Of a DNA stretch of 36,288 nucleotides, positions 16,886-26,107 are shown piece by piece (positions within the stretch are counted from its first letter, which is position 1; the number at the start of each line of letters is the position of its first letter). Both the position numbers and the translations under genes were made by a program. Where the stretch lies: the NCBI GenBank assembly GCA_019058515.1, contig JAHPYY010000226.1, positions 1-36,288 on the forward strand. Reading direction: 5' to 3'. Origin of the DNA: Promethearchaeota archaeon. GTDB lineage: Archaea; Asgardarchaeota; Lokiarchaeia; Sigynarchaeales; SOKP01. The notes beneath the pieces were generated by a model. The model was not told the origin of the DNA. It saw only the letters and a list, made by a program, of their open reading frames with translations, and ran no database searches.

Positions 16886-16947
16886 AATTAAATTTCTTTT
16901 CTAACTTATTGTAAGATTCAATAAAAAAAAGTTATTTGAAAGACTTG
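16886..16947. repeat. 62-bp direct repeat, copy 2
   Basis: Five mismatches to copy 1 at 15427-15488. It covers the last codons and stop of rubrerythrin (16932-16947) plus the downstream terminator-like tract. Repeat spacing is 1,459 bp and the only complete gene between the copies is the HdrD-like one. Confidence 0.8.
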
Positions 16948-17480
16948 AACATTTCTTTTTTCGCTTTGCAAATTGGGCAATTGTCAGGAGCGTCTCCTTC
17001 GAGTGTATAGCCACACACTTGGCAAACTTGTACATCTCCAATTTCATAGTCCTTTTTTTTCTCTACCGCATTAATAGCTTCTTGGTACATACGCATATGC
17101 TCTTTTTCAGTTGCAAGGGCATAATTAAAAGTTTTTACCGCTGCTTGTTCTCCCTGTTGTGTTGCTACAGCTGAATACACGGGATACATTTCTTCGACTT
17201 CGAACACCTCTCCCATTAACGCAAGGTTCAAGTTCTTTAAGGTATCTCCTGGACCGAAAGTACCACCACTGTTAGCTCCAGTGCCCCCGTCTAAATGTCT
17301 AAGTTCTCTGTAATGATTCCCTACGTGGATGTACTCCGCAAATGCTATGGCTTTAAATAAACGAGCTACATTTGGGTACTTTTCTTTTTCTGCGATATTA
17401 GCAAAATGAAGATACCGCATGTGAGCCATACTTTCACCACCAAAGGCGTTTATTAGGTGTTGTTGGGTTATGCTTTTCAT
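16932..17480 (-). CDS. rbr: Rubrerythrin
   Basis: Starting at ATG 17480, preceded by an AGGATT-type Shine-Dalgarno, gives 182 residues beginning MKSITQQHL. A TTG start 36 bases upstream is possible but less likely. The four-helix part carries carboxylate motifs for a di-iron site (AFGGESMAHMRY, FAEYIHVGNHY, GEVFEVEEMYP, ATEKEHMRMY). The C-terminal rubredoxin-like domain has VCQVCGY and NCPICKA, four cysteines for one iron. Family function is peroxide reduction in anaerobes. The last codons lie in the 62-bp repeat. Confidence 0.95.
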   Translation of the reverse strand: MKSITQQHLINAFGGESMAHMRYLHFANIAEKEKYPNVARLFKAIAFAEYIHVGNHYRELRHLDGGTGANSGGTFGPGDTLKNLNLALMGEVFEVEEMYPVYSAVATQQGEQAAVKTFNYALATEKEHMRMYQEAINAVEKKKDYEIGDVQVCQVCGYTLEGDAPDNCPICKAKKEMFKSFK

Positions 17481-17583
17481 ATTAAATCCTTTTTTATTTA
17501 TGGATTCAAGAAACAAAAACGAATAAGAATGAAAAAGTTTATCTGTATTAATTATAAATAAGGTTTGTTTTTTCGGCTCTTTC

Positions 17584-18756
17584 TTACGAATTTGCGCTTT
17601 TTATTCGTTTTTGCAGTATAAAGTGCTTGCGTATATGCTTACAGTGAGGAAAGATTGAATTCACTGCGTCTTTGTTGTTGTACCAAATACCAGTTCCTTC
17701 AAAATAGGTAATTCCGTGAAATCCCATCGTTAGTTGACCAATGTTGTTTAATGCTGAAAATATCCCCTTTCCAGCGTATCGCTTATCTACCATCGCAGTG
17801 TCAACATTCACCCGAGTTATCGGTTCTCCAAGCCAAGATTGAAAGAGGTCAGGGATGCAAATTATTATCCCCACTAATTTATCGCTAATTCTATCAAACG
17901 CCAATAGGACAAAAGATACAATATTCTCGAGATCGTAACTATCCCACGCTTCAACGAGAGCTTCAGGATACCTATTACGATCGATCTCAAAACCGTCGGG
18001 TAATTGGTAGTGAGAACTTGGAACTTCCCTAAACGATTCATTCATCTCATGAAAACGCTCTTCCTTTCCAAAATTGTCTGGAAAACTCATTTGAAACGAG
18101 TTTCTTGCGAGTTCGAATATTTCGTCATTAAGATCCTCTAAACCTTTTAAATCTCGAAATCCTAGCTTGATTCCGTCGTCGACAGTTTTACCGGACTCCC
18201 AGTACTTCTCAGTCACTTCCATACAAGTGTATTCGGATTCTTTTTGGTATCCCATCATCTCCAAATCTCTAATTAAATTTGAGTTGGGGTTCCCAAAAGC
18301 CACTCCGTACATCATTTTACATTCAAAGCCTTTTACTTGCAATCCAATTCCCCCAACCGATTTTGGGTAGTTAATTGGCCCTCTAAGCTTGCGAATTTTA
18401 TGCTGCCTGACAAACCTCTCGCATTCGTCCATCAACAACTTACTTACATCGATGGATGGAGCCACTAGCCAACCAAAAGAAGCGCATTTACGACCATAAC
18501 TTAAATAGTGAGGATCTATTTGACATACAACCATACCAACTGGAACTCGTTTCTTGTAAGCAACGAATATTTTTTGTTTGTAATCTGGATCCTTTTCTTT
18601 CATAGTAAGATAGTCAACAATCACCATTACAATTTTTAGTTTCAGCCTTTCGTTTGGAACATAGAGTAGAGTCAAAAAAACCTTAGCGATTTCATTTGCA
18701 TCTCTTAGGCGTATAACATATATATTATTGCCAGTTTCTTGAATCAATTTAATCAT
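17584..18756 (-). CDS. GNAT-fold acetyltransferase-like protein, two-domain
   Basis: This 390-residue protein ends in a GNAT acetyl-CoA-binding motif A (VDKRYAGKGIFSALNN, with R-x-x-G-x-G at 326-331 in an AGKG variant) after a beta strand. An earlier segment, KIFVAYKKRVPVGMVVCQI (about residues 62-80), is the typical GNAT beta-hairpin of an N-terminal domain. It therefore looks like tandem GNAT domains. The substrate is unknown, and the degenerate N-terminal domain may be structural. No signal peptide. It is likely co-directional with rubrerythrin but separated by 103 bases. Confidence 0.65.
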   Translation of the reverse strand: MIKLIQETGNNIYVIRLRDANEIAKVFLTLLYVPNERLKLKIVMVIVDYLTMKEKDPDYKQKIFVAYKKRVPVGMVVCQIDPHYLSYGRKCASFGWLVAPSIDVSKLLMDECERFVRQHKIRKLRGPINYPKSVGGIGLQVKGFECKMMYGVAFGNPNSNLIRDLEMMGYQKESEYTCMEVTEKYWESGKTVDDGIKLGFRDLKGLEDLNDEIFELARNSFQMSFPDNFGKEERFHEMNESFREVPSSHYQLPDGFEIDRNRYPEALVEAWDSYDLENIVSFVLLAFDRISDKLVGIIICIPDLFQSWLGEPITRVNVDTAMVDKRYAGKGIFSALNNIGQLTMGFHGITYFEGTGIWYNNKDAVNSIFPHCKHIRKHFILQKRIKSANS

Positions 18757-18994
18757 TGCATAATTGCCTCAGATCAAATATTTATAATGTAATTGCATGG
18801 TGATATATAAAGAAAAAAAGCTGAGACGCTAAATTTCAATAACTTTATATTAAGGGGAAGTACAAGTAGATTATAAAGAAAATTTAAAGGTCGAAAGATA
18901 ATTAATTTAACTGCGTAAAATTAAAATTGGAAACGCTATAGCTTTTCATATTGGCTAACATTAACTTATTGTATCATCCTAAATGATTAGAACA

Positions 18995-20905
18995 TTAATC
19001 GTCAGGATCTCCTTTTGGTATTAATAAAACGACTTTAGTTCCTTTAGAGTGCTCTCCTCTAACCTTATCTTCAATCCAGATTTTTCCGTTATAATTCTCA
19101 ATAATTTTTTTTACTAGAGATAGTCCCAAACCCAATCCATATGTTGTTTTAGAATCCTTATCTATACGATATAGGACAGTTTTTTTACGCGCATCCACGA
19201 TCCCAATTCCGTTATCAATAAACTCTAGTTTGTAGTTAATGATACCATCTTGATTTACTTGAGTGATTTTAATTAATATTTCTATAATATCGTTTTTATT
19301 ATGTTTGACTGAGTTTATCAGAATATTCTCGAATACATCTTGAAGTAAATCGTTGCCAAAGATTGAGATTTTTTTATCAAATGGATCAATATTTATCTGT
19401 ATTTTTCTGTTCTTAAATGAGTTTCTTACAAGTCCTATAGAATGGTCTAAAGTATCTAAGAGATCTAGTTCTCCAAATGAAGTTTCATAATCATCTAATT
19501 GAGACAACTTACGAACATTAGAAATTAGTTTTTTCCCTCTATTAATTTGTCTATATATAACCTCAATATAATCGTTATTGTCAATTTTTGTTTCCGATTC
19601 ATTTTTGACCATTTCCATTAGTTGGATAGAAGAATAAAGACTCTGTAGGATATTACTTATATCGTGTATGAATAAGTCCTTGTAAAATTCTGCTTGATTA
19701 TACGCGTTACGATATTCTTCCTTAGATTTGTGTAATTGGTACTCAGCTTTCATTTCATCTGTAATGTCTAAATTCATTACTAAATCTGCGGTACGACTTT
19801 CATAATTTATCGTTTTTGAGTAAATTTTACGCCATCTAATTTCTCCATTTTTCGTAATTACTCTAAATTTATACTGATTAATAACATCTAAATCACCATC
19901 TTGTTTTTTGCGAGCTTGCTCCATCACGAATTCTCTATCCTCAGGATGGACCATTTTTTTAAATTCGTTGGGAGCCCAGCTTTTTAATTCTTCCACGGAA
20001 TAACCAGAAGTTTCAGCATATCTATCGTTAACGTATTTAAACACGCCATCTTGTATGATGGCTATCCCAATGAGAGATTGTTCGGTAATATTTCTAAATT
20101 TACTCTCAGATTCTTCTAATTTTTGCTGAGCTATTTTCTTTTGTGTAATATCTTGTGAAACAGTTAACACAAAATCTGGTGGGATATAAATAAGCGCTAC
20201 CAATAAGTTCCGTTTACTATTTACACCTTCAACATATAGTTCTGTTTCCCTAGTAAAAGTAATTTTCTCGTTTAAACATTTATTGAGAGCCTCAATGACA
20301 TCAGGTCGATTTTGGTGGTTTAAAAACATTTCAGACGCACTACTTCCTATTACCTCACTAAGATCTCTTCTAAGGATGTTCCTATAATTTTTATTAATGT
20401 CAACAATAATAAAATCATTATCTATTTTGCGCCAAACGGTTGCATAATAAGGCATTCCCTTGAAAAAGTTCCTAAATCTTTCTTCTGATAATTTTAAGTT
20501 TTGTTGAGCTATTGCCTTTTCAGTATTATTAAATGTCATTATTAGATCCGCGGGACGACCTTTATAATTTATAGTTTTCCCAAAGAGTTCAACCCATATG
20601 GTTTCTCCGCTTTTAGTTATTGATCTATATTGATACCGAGGGACAACATCGGGATCACCCGCTTGTTTTTTGCGTGCTTGTTCCATCACAAATTCCCTAT
20701 CCTCGGGATGGATAGTTTTCACAAATTCGTTAGGACCCCAGCTTTTAATTTCTTCCACGGAATAGCCAGAAGTTTCGGCAAATCTATCGTTAATATACTT
20801 AAATACACCATCTTGTAGGATAGAGATCCCAATGAGAGATTGTTCGGTAATAAGCTTAAATTGTTCAAGAGAATCATCTAAATTATGCATCATATTCCCA
20901 TACAT
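18995..20905 (-). CDS. Cytosolic sensor histidine kinase with three PAS domains
   Basis: The order in 636 residues is PAS1 (about 16-128), PAS2 (about 140-256), PAS3 (about 270-382), phosphoacceptor helix FIHDISNIL with His414, and an ATPase domain with N-box NILINSVKH (N531), G1 FIDNGIGI (D564) and G2 GLGLGLSLVKK (590-600). All catalytic motifs are intact. No membrane helix or signal peptide is seen, so it senses an intracellular signal. No response regulator is nearby, making it an orphan. PAS1 and PAS3 are near copies, as shown by the DNA repeat. ATG 20905 is the first start. Confidence 0.9.
   Translation of the reverse strand: MYGNMMHNLDDSLEQFKLITEQSLIGISILQDGVFKYINDRFAETSGYSVEEIKSWGPNEFVKTIHPEDREFVMEQARKKQAGDPDVVPRYQYRSITKSGETIWVELFGKTINYKGRPADLIMTFNNTEKAIAQQNLKLSEERFRNFFKGMPYYATVWRKIDNDFIIVDINKNYRNILRRDLSEVIGSSASEMFLNHQNRPDVIEALNKCLNEKITFTRETELYVEGVNSKRNLLVALIYIPPDFVLTVSQDITQKKIAQQKLEESESKFRNITEQSLIGIAIIQDGVFKYVNDRYAETSGYSVEELKSWAPNEFKKMVHPEDREFVMEQARKKQDGDLDVINQYKFRVITKNGEIRWRKIYSKTINYESRTADLVMNLDITDEMKAEYQLHKSKEEYRNAYNQAEFYKDLFIHDISNILQSLYSSIQLMEMVKNESETKIDNNDYIEVIYRQINRGKKLISNVRKLSQLDDYETSFGELDLLDTLDHSIGLVRNSFKNRKIQINIDPFDKKISIFGNDLLQDVFENILINSVKHNKNDIIEILIKITQVNQDGIINYKLEFIDNGIGIVDARKKTVLYRIDKDSKTTYGLGLGLSLVKKIIENYNGKIWIEDKVRGEHSKGTKVVLLIPKGDPDD
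19760..20098 (-). repeat. PAS-domain DNA repeat, copy encoding PAS3
   Basis: Paralogous to 20522-20860. Blocks such as ITEQSLIG, QDGVFKY, ETSGYSVEE and HPEDREFVMEQARKKQ are conserved in both protein copies, and the bases around 20050-20080 and 20825-20855 are almost identical. Confidence 0.75.
20522..20860 (-). repeat. PAS-domain DNA repeat, copy encoding PAS1
   Basis: Matches 19760-20098 at both DNA and protein level, while the PAS2 between them is divergent. This suggests a recent duplication or gene conversion within the kinase gene. Confidence 0.75.
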
Positions 20906-21130
20906 CCCAAAAACCTCAGCTTTTCAGGATTATTTTTCTTTAAATTTTAATACTACAATAATATCTAAAAGAACCAAACTCAACTAAGTTAAATAAATAA
21001 AGAACTTATTTTTAATAACATCTTTTTATTTTATAAAAAAATTTTAGATTTTCTATCTATTTATTGTTTAATTTATAGCATGGTTTTATATGATTTTGAA
21101 CTTTCTTAGTAAAAATAATCCTTCTCGTCT

Positions 21131-22249
21131 TTATCCAAAGTCCATCAATATCGTCTCACTTGAAGAGATTGTAAATTTTATATTCTTCGGCACTATAAAG
21201 GAATTGCTTTCATATACTTTTGAAAAGATATCTGAGTTAACTGTAAAATTTCCTTCGCCTTTCAAAACAAGAATGATGTGATCCTCTTTCGGTTCAACAG
21301 TATATTCTGAATCGCTTAATCTAGCGATTATAAGAGCAATTTCACATTATTTTCGAGGAAACTGTACGAGTTGCTTAAAGGTTTTATTCTTAATAGTGGG
21401 ATTGTTAAATATTTCATCTAAATCTACTCCATTAACTTCCTGAATATTAGTTGTTGGCTTTAAATTTTCCATCGAAGGAGCGCCCCTATCGTTGAAATCA
21501 AATCTCCAAGGACCACGAACAACGCTCCCCGCTACAAATCCCAATTTCACGGTTCCAGCTTCAGGGGGATTAAAGCCTCCATGTGGAACATTAGGTGCCA
21601 TTGCGATAATGTCCGCGTTAACTACTTTGTAAGCATTACCTTCTTGGAAATGACGATATTGGCACTCCTTTGAGTAGTTTTCGATGAAGTGGTACTCCCA
21701 TAATTCGTCGTGGTCATGATAAAATTCGCTTCCCGGCATTAAGACTGCGTAATTTAAGCTAAAAACGTCAGTAAAGTTGCCTTGAGTAATTTCTATCTTT
21801 TGGTCGGGTAAATAAATCGTTCCATTCTGGTTTAGAAAGTCGTCATTCCAATCTAAGACATATAATCCATTATGAGTTGTGGATCTGCTAAAAACCTCCT
21901 TGAACAAAGCGATAATTGATTTAAATGGGTTCTTGGGAGATAACTTTTCTAAGCTCTCTAAAATCGAATTAAATAAATCAAGATAGTGAAAAAACCTTCG
22001 AAATACAAACTGGTTAGTAGGAATAGGTTCAGCTCTAAGTCCTATGAGCTCGTTAATTTCTGTTATTAGCTTCCATACGCAAGAAATTTGTTTTTTAGAG
22101 AATTTCGTACAATCGATTTCCTCTATCTTTTGTTTTATTTCATCTCAGTATCCCCCAGTTCGAAAGTCGTAGCGATATAACCGGCACGCGTTAATCCATA
22201 TAGGATCTCTTGTATCAATTTCGAGGTTTTTTAAATTATCAAACAGCAT
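21131..22249 (-). pseudogene. Interrupted bicupin gene (two in-frame stops)
   Basis: One frame of 373 codons runs from ATG 22249 to TAA 21131-21133, broken by TGA at 22145-22147 (codon 35) and TAA at 21347-21349. The middle piece (after TGA) holds a cupin domain with metal-ligand motif YHDHDELWEYHF and second-motif PNVPHGGF. The piece beyond the TAA reads YTVEPKEDHIILVLKGEGNF and FIVPKNIKFTI, a second cupin-like domain as in phosphomannose-isomerase tails. Between the TGA and the first cupin there is no ATG or GTG, only TTG 21907. An upstream TATA box (22267-22280) fits ATG 22249 at the leaderless distance. The bases thus support one long gene, now broken or read through. Sugar-isomerase kinship is a guess. 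Confidence 0.65.
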
Positions 22250-22266
22250 CTTAGTAGAGAATAGTC

Positions 22267-22280
22267 TTTAATATATTAAA
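22267..22280 (-). promoter_or_regulatory. TATA box upstream of the interrupted cupin gene
   Basis: TTTAATATATTAAA is centred about 25 bases before ATG 22249, the distance for a leaderless archaeal message. It supports 22249, not the internal TTG, as the original start. The sequence is palindromic, so orientation comes from position only. Confidence 0.45.
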
Positions 22281-22321
22281 GAATTCAATAGAAAGGTTTT
22301 CAAAAATAAAACTTCCGAATC

Positions 22322-22345
22322 ATATTTAAATGATCTCCTAATCAT
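22322..22345 (+). promoter_or_regulatory. dnaK promoter: TATA box plus 16-nt operator shared with grpE
   Basis: ATATTTAAA (22322-22330) is a TATA box, immediately followed by ATGATCTCCTAATCAT (22330-22345), identical to the grpE element and in the same orientation relative to its gene. The predicted transcription start is near 22352, giving a leader of about 115 nt to ATG 22468. The sharing between two chaperone partner promoters 8 kb apart suggests co-regulation, most likely by a heat-shock repressor. Confidence 0.72.
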
Positions 22346-22467
22346 AAAATTAAAAAGTGACTTTAATTTACTAGACATTAAATATATAGCTTGAAATTTG
22401 ATATTAAATCAATAATTAGAAAATTAACAATTCAAAATCATCCAAATTAATAATAATGTGATTAATT

Positions 22468-24486
22468 ATGAGCGAAGAAACTAGCGCGAAACCTACGAAA
22501 AAGGAGAAGATTGTAGGAATTGATCTAGGGACAAGTAATTCGGCGTGTGCTGTCTTAAATCCCGGTTCATTGAAACCTGAGATTATTCCAGCAGCAGAGG
22601 GTCGTACATTAGGAGGTAAAGCGTTTCCATCTTATGTTGCGTTTGATGAATCGGGAAGGAAAATCGTTGGAGAACCCGCTCGCCGGCAGGCTGTATCTAA
22701 TCCCGATGGTACAATATATGCGATAAAACGGAAAATGGGATTGAATTACAAGGCTAAAGCGAAGGTCGGTGATAAGTGGCAAGAGTTTTCTCCAGAGGAG
22801 ATAAGCGCCATGATACTTAAGAAGATTAAGAACGACGCTTCGGCGTATTTGGGTGAGGAAGTTAAAAAGGCGGTGATTACGGTTCCTGCTTACTTTAACG
22901 ACTCCCAAAGGACTGCTACCAAAAATGCTGGAGAAATTGCAGGATTAGAAGTAGTAAGGATGATCAACGAACCCACAGCGGCGTGCCTAGCGTACGGGTT
23001 AGACAAAGACACTAAAGACAAGCTCTTAAAGATCTGTGTGTTAGACTTAGGTGGAGGTACTTTTGATGTGACCATAATGGAATACGGTGAAGGCGTTGTG
23101 GAAGTGCTTTCGACGGCGGGAGACACCCAACTTGGAGGTACTGACATGGATAACGCGATAATCGACTGGTTAGCCGAAGATTTTAAGAAAAAAGAAGGAA
23201 TCGATTTAACAGGCGACAGTAAGGCGATGATACGCCTAAAAGACGCCGCTGAGAAAGCCAAAATCGAATTATCTACTACCCTCAACACCCAAATTAACCT
23301 TCCGTACTTAACTCAAAAAGAAGGAAATCCAGTTCACTTAGACGTTGAATTATCTAGAGCTAAGTTGGAGCAACTAATCGAACCGACATTGCGACGTTTA
23401 GATCCTATCATGCAACGAGCGGTTTCTGACGCCAAGTTATCCGCAATTGGTGTTGATAAGGTAATATTAGTTGGAGGTCCTACAAGAATGCCATCAGTTC
23501 AGGAACGATTCAAAAAGTTTTTCGGTAAAGAACCAGAGCATTCGGTAGATCCTATGGAATGCGTTGCTATGGGCGCTGCAATTCAAGGAGCAGTAATTGC
23601 GGGAGATGTTGAAGATATTTTGTTATTAGATGTCACTCCGTTATCGTTAGGTGTAGAGACTCTTGGAAATGTATTTACAAAATTAATAGAAAGAAACACT
23701 ACGATTCCCACAGAGAAGAAACAAATATTTAGCACTGCCACTGACAACCAGCCTGCTGTCACGATAAATGTGTTACAAGGAGAGCGTTACTTAGCCAAAG
23801 ACAACATTTCACTTGGGATGTTTCATTTGACGGGAATTCCACCTGCGCCAAGAAATGTACCTCAAATAGAAGTCAAATTTTCGATTGATGTTGATGGAAT
23901 TGTACACGTAACAGCAAAAGACCTCGGAACGGGAAAAGAAACTGGAATTACAGTAACTGGAGCTAAAGGTTTGACTCCCGAAGAAATCGAACAAAAAGTT
24001 CGAGACGCTTCAAGATTCGAAGATGAAGACAAGAAGATTAAAGAACAAGTCGAAGCTAAAAACAACGCCGAATCGATGATTTATCAAACGAGGAAATTAA
24101 TGGAAGAAAACGCAGATAAGATCCAGTCGGATGAGAAAAGCCAAATTGAAGCGGCAATTGCATCGTTAGAGGAGGATTTAAAAACCGAGGATGTCCAGAG
24201 AATCAAACTCGGACTCGAAAACCTTCAAAAATCAATGTACGGCTTTTCGCAAAGAATATATCAACAACAAACTCAGGACGCTAACTATCAGCAAGCAGCT
24301 CAGGCAGCCCAACAAGCAGCTCAAGGATTTGGAGGGGTTCCACCAGGTGGCATGGGAGGAGCACCCCCACCAGGAGGTATGGGTGGTCAGCCTGGAGCGG
24401 GTGGAGCAACTTACAAGAAGGAAGAAGACAAAAAGGACGAAAAAAAGAAAGTTGTCGATGTAGAATGGGATGAATCCGAAGATTAA
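22468..24486 (+). CDS. dnaK: DnaK (Hsp70) chaperone
   Basis: This 672-residue Hsp70 has the phosphate-1 motif [14 protein letters not shown] (about 18-31), phosphate-2 [17 protein letters not shown], adenosine-binding GGPTRMPSV, then the substrate-binding beta domain and helical lid. The C-terminus is a Gln/Ala and Gly/Pro/Met-rich linker followed by a charged KKEEDKK...VEWDESED tail, not the bacterial EEFKD or eukaryotic EEVD type. It works with GrpE (13445-14299) and DnaJ (30108-31226) in this window. Archaeal Hsp70 systems are known to be acquired from bacteria. The promoter carries the operator shared with grpE. Confidence 0.97.
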   Translation: MSEETSAKPTKKEKIVGIDLGTSNSACAVLNPGSLKPEIIPAAEGRTLGGKAFPSYVAFDESGRKIVGEPARRQAVSNPDGTIYAIKRKMGLNYKAKAKVGDKWQEFSPEEISAMILKKIKNDASAYLGEEVKKAVITVPAYFNDSQRTATKNAGEIAGLEVVRMINEPTAACLAYGLDKDTKDKLLKICVLDLGGGTFDVTIMEYGEGVVEVLSTAGDTQLGGTDMDNAIIDWLAEDFKKKEGIDLTGDSKAMIRLKDAAEKAKIELSTTLNTQINLPYLTQKEGNPVHLDVELSRAKLEQLIEPTLRRLDPIMQRAVSDAKLSAIGVDKVILVGGPTRMPSVQERFKKFFGKEPEHSVDPMECVAMGAAIQGAVIAGDVEDILLLDVTPLSLGVETLGNVFTKLIERNTTIPTEKKQIFSTATDNQPAVTINVLQGERYLAKDNISLGMFHLTGIPPAPRNVPQIEVKFSIDVDGIVHVTAKDLGTGKETGITVTGAKGLTPEEIEQKVRDASRFEDEDKKIKEQVEAKNNAESMIYQTRKLMEENADKIQSDEKSQIEAAIASLEEDLKTEDVQRIKLGLENLQKSMYGFSQRIYQQQTQDANYQQAAQAAQQAAQGFGGVPPGGMGGAPPPGGMGGQPGAGGATYKKEEDKKDEKKKVVDVEWDESED

Positions 24487-24797
24487 CCCAATAACCAAAT
24501 AGGTGGATATCCTTCAAGATCTAACCGTTTATTAAACAAAATTTTCATTTAATTTTTTCAATATTCTTTTTCCTACAATTATTAATTAAGACATAATTCC
24601 TACAATTTTCATACAATTTTTCCAAAATCTTTTTCTTTAATATTTTTAGAATTAATCCTAAAAGAATAACAAGGAAAAAATGAGTAAAAAGAAAGAATTC
24701 TAATTTTTGTTTCCTAAATTTCTTACTAAATAGTATTCTCAAACTTATATTATTCTATTCGATACCCTTCAACAGTCTTTTATAGTAATTTACATTA
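24487..24797. other. Gene-poor AT-rich gap between dnaK and the CPBP gene
   Basis: These 311 bases are very T-rich on the plus strand and contain no convincing frame. A 65-codon minus-strand frame here begins with TTG and is composed mostly of Lys/Leu/Ile/Phe codons, as expected from AT-rich noncoding DNA. The T-runs after 24540 may end the dnaK transcript. Confidence 0.4.
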
Positions 24798-25649
24798 ATG
24801 GGGAATAAGGCGAAATTTATGGTAAATATTAGCAATACTTTAGGAAAAAGACCAATAACATTTTTTATAATTTTTTCGTATATTATATCTTGGTCATTTA
24901 GTATTCCAGCAGCGATTTTACATCTTCTTTTTCAATTGACCACCTCAGATCTCCTAATTTTGATTATTATTGGCTCATTTGGACCATCAATATCAGCAAT
25001 ATTGATTACAGGAGTCCTTCAAGGCAAAAGTGGAATTACGAAATTAGCAAAACGATACACAAATAAGTTCTCGTTAATATGGTTGCCTATTGTATTATAT
25101 CAATTTTTTGTTATTACGACAATACTTTTTTGTATCTTTGAGATAATAACGTGGACCTATGTTTTTAATAACTTTCTATTGATTTTTATTAACTTTCACC
25201 TTTTTTTCTTGATGTTTAGTATTGCTGGTCCAATTGGAGAAGAACTAGGGTGGCGGGGCTTTCTTTTACCTCATATAATTAAGAAATATGGTGAAATTCC
25301 ATCAGGTATAATTGTTGGGCTCATTTGGACCTTCTGGCATCTCCCTCTTTTTTTAATAACTGACTGGCGTGCTCAAGGCGCATTTTCGATATTACAATAT
25401 CTAGTAATATATCCAATTACCGTCGTATTGCTCAGTATACTCATGACATATGTTTATAAACATACGAACGGTAATGTAATTGTAGCAATTATAGTTCATG
25501 GAACATGGAATATAGCTTCTTTCCTACTTCTTATGGTAGAAGTTGAAGCTAGGTTATACTTTTCGAGTACAATTATGCTATTATTGGTATCAATGCTTTT
25601 ATTTTTCATTATAATATTTTCAATGTATGAAAAATTAGCTTCTATTTAA
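24798..25649 (+). CDS. CPBP (CAAX-protease-like) family integral membrane protein
   Basis: The 283-residue protein has about eight hydrophobic segments and the three motifs of the CPBP/Abi glutamic intramembrane protease family: GEELGWRGFLLP (EExxxR-type, around residues 145-156), FWHLPLF, and VHGTWN (H and N ligands). These residues form the active site in Rce1 homologues. Prokaryotic members act as membrane proteases or in bacteriocin or immunity functions; the substrate is unknown here. It is highly AT-rich and stands alone. ATG 24798 is chosen; M8 is an alternative. Confidence 0.85.
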   Translation: MGNKAKFMVNISNTLGKRPITFFIIFSYIISWSFSIPAAILHLLFQLTTSDLLILIIIGSFGPSISAILITGVLQGKSGITKLAKRYTNKFSLIWLPIVLYQFFVITTILFCIFEIITWTYVFNNFLLIFINFHLFFLMFSIAGPIGEELGWRGFLLPHIIKKYGEIPSGIIVGLIWTFWHLPLFLITDWRAQGAFSILQYLVIYPITVVLLSILMTYVYKHTNGNVIVAIIVHGTWNIASFLLLMVEVEARLYFSSTIMLLLVSMLLFFIIIFSMYEKLASI

Positions 25650-26107
25650 GATTAAATTCGTAATAACTCTATTAGTCCCTATCTTTTGATAAGATTCGAC
25701 AAAGTATTTATTTAGACCTAAATTTTTCCCTCTATTTTTATTTTAATTTTAAAAACGGATTTTTATTGTTACTAGCTAGGAATATCAATATATTCAATAT
25801 TGATTATAATTGTTTAATTACAGTAGAATTTTTCAGAACACTCATTTTAAAGAGGTTTTAGTTAAAATAAATTTTATATAGGACCAAATTTTGATAAAAA
25901 TGAAATCTAATTTCTAAGAAAATCTAATCCAAATTAGTTAATGGAAGTATTTTTCACTAACCATAATTCTTATTCATGTAGCGATATAACATTATTGTCG
26001 AGACATTATTCAATTAGCAAATGATTTTAAATTCGATTTCATTAAATAAAATGAATTCAATTTTCAGTAAAATTTAACACAAATTAGTTAAATGGGGTTA
26101 ATAAAAA
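25650..26107. other. 458-bp noncoding gap with an imperfect repeated leader segment
   Basis: No supported gene. A stretch of about 48 bases at 25897-25944 resembles 26047-26095, both ending in AAATTAGTTAA just before an ATGG. The second copy leads directly to the start of the next gene (26108). This suggests a duplicated promoter or leader region. Confidence 0.4.

Noticed and set aside
24545..24742. 65-residue minus-strand frame after dnaK
   Set aside because: TTG start, Lys/Ile/Phe-dominated composition typical of translated AT-rich noncoding DNA, and no Shine-Dalgarno.
24950..24965. GATCTCCTAAT inside the CPBP gene, part of the operator sequence
   Set aside because: It lies in coding sequence without the inverted arms and without a TATA box; chance match.
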